5,789 bases of DNA from assembly GCA_964516865.1 (NCBI GenBank), contig CAZEXD010000034.1, forward strand, positions 1 through 5,789. The letters are read 5' to 3'. Below are positions 5,045 to 5,789 of the stretch, one piece after another. Numbering within the stretch: position 1 is the stretch's first letter; every line of letters begins with the position of its first letter. The DNA is from CAZEXD01 sp964516865. GTDB lineage: Bacteria > Patescibacteriota > Minisyncoccia > Minisyncoccales > Staskawiczbacteraceae. The notes below the pieces were generated by a model. It made no database searches and was not told the origin of the DNA. It was given only the letters and a program-made list of their open reading frames with translations. The translations under genes and the position numbers were made by a program.

Positions 5045-5789
5045 ATGGTAGAAGAAGCAACTAAAAAAAATACAAATATTGGTAAAACTAAAGAACGCGA
5101 TTTAGTTGAGGAAATGCGAGAATCATATATTGATTACGCTATGTCGGTTATTGTTTCTCGCGCCCTGCCCGATGTTCGTGATGGTTTAAAGCCAGTTCAT
5201 CGTCGGATTTTGTATGCGATGCTGGAAGAAGGATTGCGTCATAGCGCCAAATTTAGGAAATCAGCCACGGTGGTCGGTTCGGTGCTTGGCCGCTATCACC
5301 CGCATGGCGATATGGCGGTTTATGAATCTTTGGTTCGAATGGCCCAGAACTTTTCTTTGCGATATCCTCTTATCGAAGGTCAAGGGAATTTTGGCTCGAT
5401 AGACGGGGATAGTGCGGCGGCAATGCGTTATACTGAATGTCGGCTTTCTTTGATTGGCGAAGAAATGCTAAGAGATATCGAAAAAGAAACTGTTAATTTT
5501 AGCGACAATTATGACGGCACCCGTAAAGAACCACAGGTTTTGCCATCTCCGCTTCCCCAATTACTTTTGAATGGTTCTTTGGGCATTGCGGTAGGAATGA
5601 CCACCAATATTCCTCCGCACAATCTTTCAGAATTGGTTGACGCGCTTATTTATTTAATTGATAATCCCAAAGCCCAAACCGCGGATTTATTTCAATTTAT
5701 TCAGGGTCCTGATTTTCCCACGGGTGGAATCATTTATGACCAAAAAGAAATAATTTCGGCCTATTCTCAAGGCAGGGGGGCTATTATGG
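5045..5789 (+). CDS. gyrA: DNA gyrase subunit A, N-terminal part (cut by window edge)
   Basis: GyrA cuts and rejoins both DNA strands in the A2B2 gyrase that adds negative supercoils. The 248 full codons present cover about the first 30% of a usual 800-900-aa protein. They contain the winged-helix and the start of the tower region. Diagnostic stretches are YAMSVIVSRALPDVRDGLKP (31-50), the recognition helix with HPHGDMAVYE (85-94), QGNFGSIDGDSAAAMRYTE (113-131) holding catalytic R128 and Y129, and the later GIAVGMTTNIPPHN. At the quinolone-determining positions equivalent to E. coli S83 and D87, it has M90 and E94. The ATG at 5045 leaves an N-terminal extension of about 16 residues rich in Lys, Thr and Glu. 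No Shine-Dalgarno is present. ParC is the alternative, because the C-terminal GyrA box lies outside the window, but close similarity to GyrA and the likely single type II enzyme favour gyrA. Confidence 0.92.
   Translation, partial: MVEEATKKNTNIGKTKERDLVEEMRESYIDYAMSVIVSRALPDVRDGLKPVHRRILYAMLEEGLRHSAKFRKSATVVGSVLGRYHPHGDMAVYESLVRMAQNFSLRYPLIEGQGNFGSIDGDSAAAMRYTECRLSLIGEEMLRDIEKETVNFSDNYDGTRKEPQVLPSPLPQLLLNGSLGIAVGMTTNIPPHNLSELVDALIYLIDNPKAQTADLFQFIQGPDFPTGGIIYDQKEIISAYSQGRGAIM

Overview
The window is AT-rich bacterial chromosome with six protein-coding genes or gene fragments in two divergent blocks. It most resembles a Patescibacteria (CPR, Parcubacteria-like) genome. The reasons are compact housekeeping genes, a four-domain ribosomal protein S1, a small one-TM protein just before gyrA, starts mostly without Shine-Dalgarno sequences, and A/T-rich imperfect palindromes between genes. 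This taxonomic call is inference. Stops are TAA or TAG, and no gene needs a recoded UGA.

Minus-strand block, read from the middle leftwards. The 30S ribosomal protein S1 gene (2590-3678) has a good promoter and ends in a strong intrinsic terminator (2464-2502). Next comes an isolated transcription unit (about 1930-2376) with its own near-consensus promoter and its own terminator. It is about 56% G+C in a region that otherwise looks 25-40% G+C. It holds a 120-codon ORF with the only strong Shine-Dalgarno sequence in the window. It also folds into a chain of hairpins, and its first and last 12 nt are complementary. It is either a horizontally acquired small protein gene with a highly structured mRNA or a large structured RNA. 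This is the most interesting object here. Then comes ftsH (1-1809), cut off at its C-terminal end by the window edge.

Plus-strand block. An MBL-fold metallohydrolase (3930-4598) is followed by a 107-aa single-pass membrane protein of unknown function (4704-5027) and, 17 nt later, by the N-terminal 248 codons of gyrA (5045 to the window end). The MBL and S1 genes diverge from back-to-back promoters whose -35 boxes are one base apart. Two plus-strand intergenic spacers (3802-3913 and 4603-4698) share one layout: an A-rich arm, a small central hairpin and a T-rich complementary arm.

The recognised genes cover membrane protein quality control (FtsH), translation (S1) and DNA topology (GyrA). I see no CRISPR array, tRNA, rRNA, transposase or integrase.
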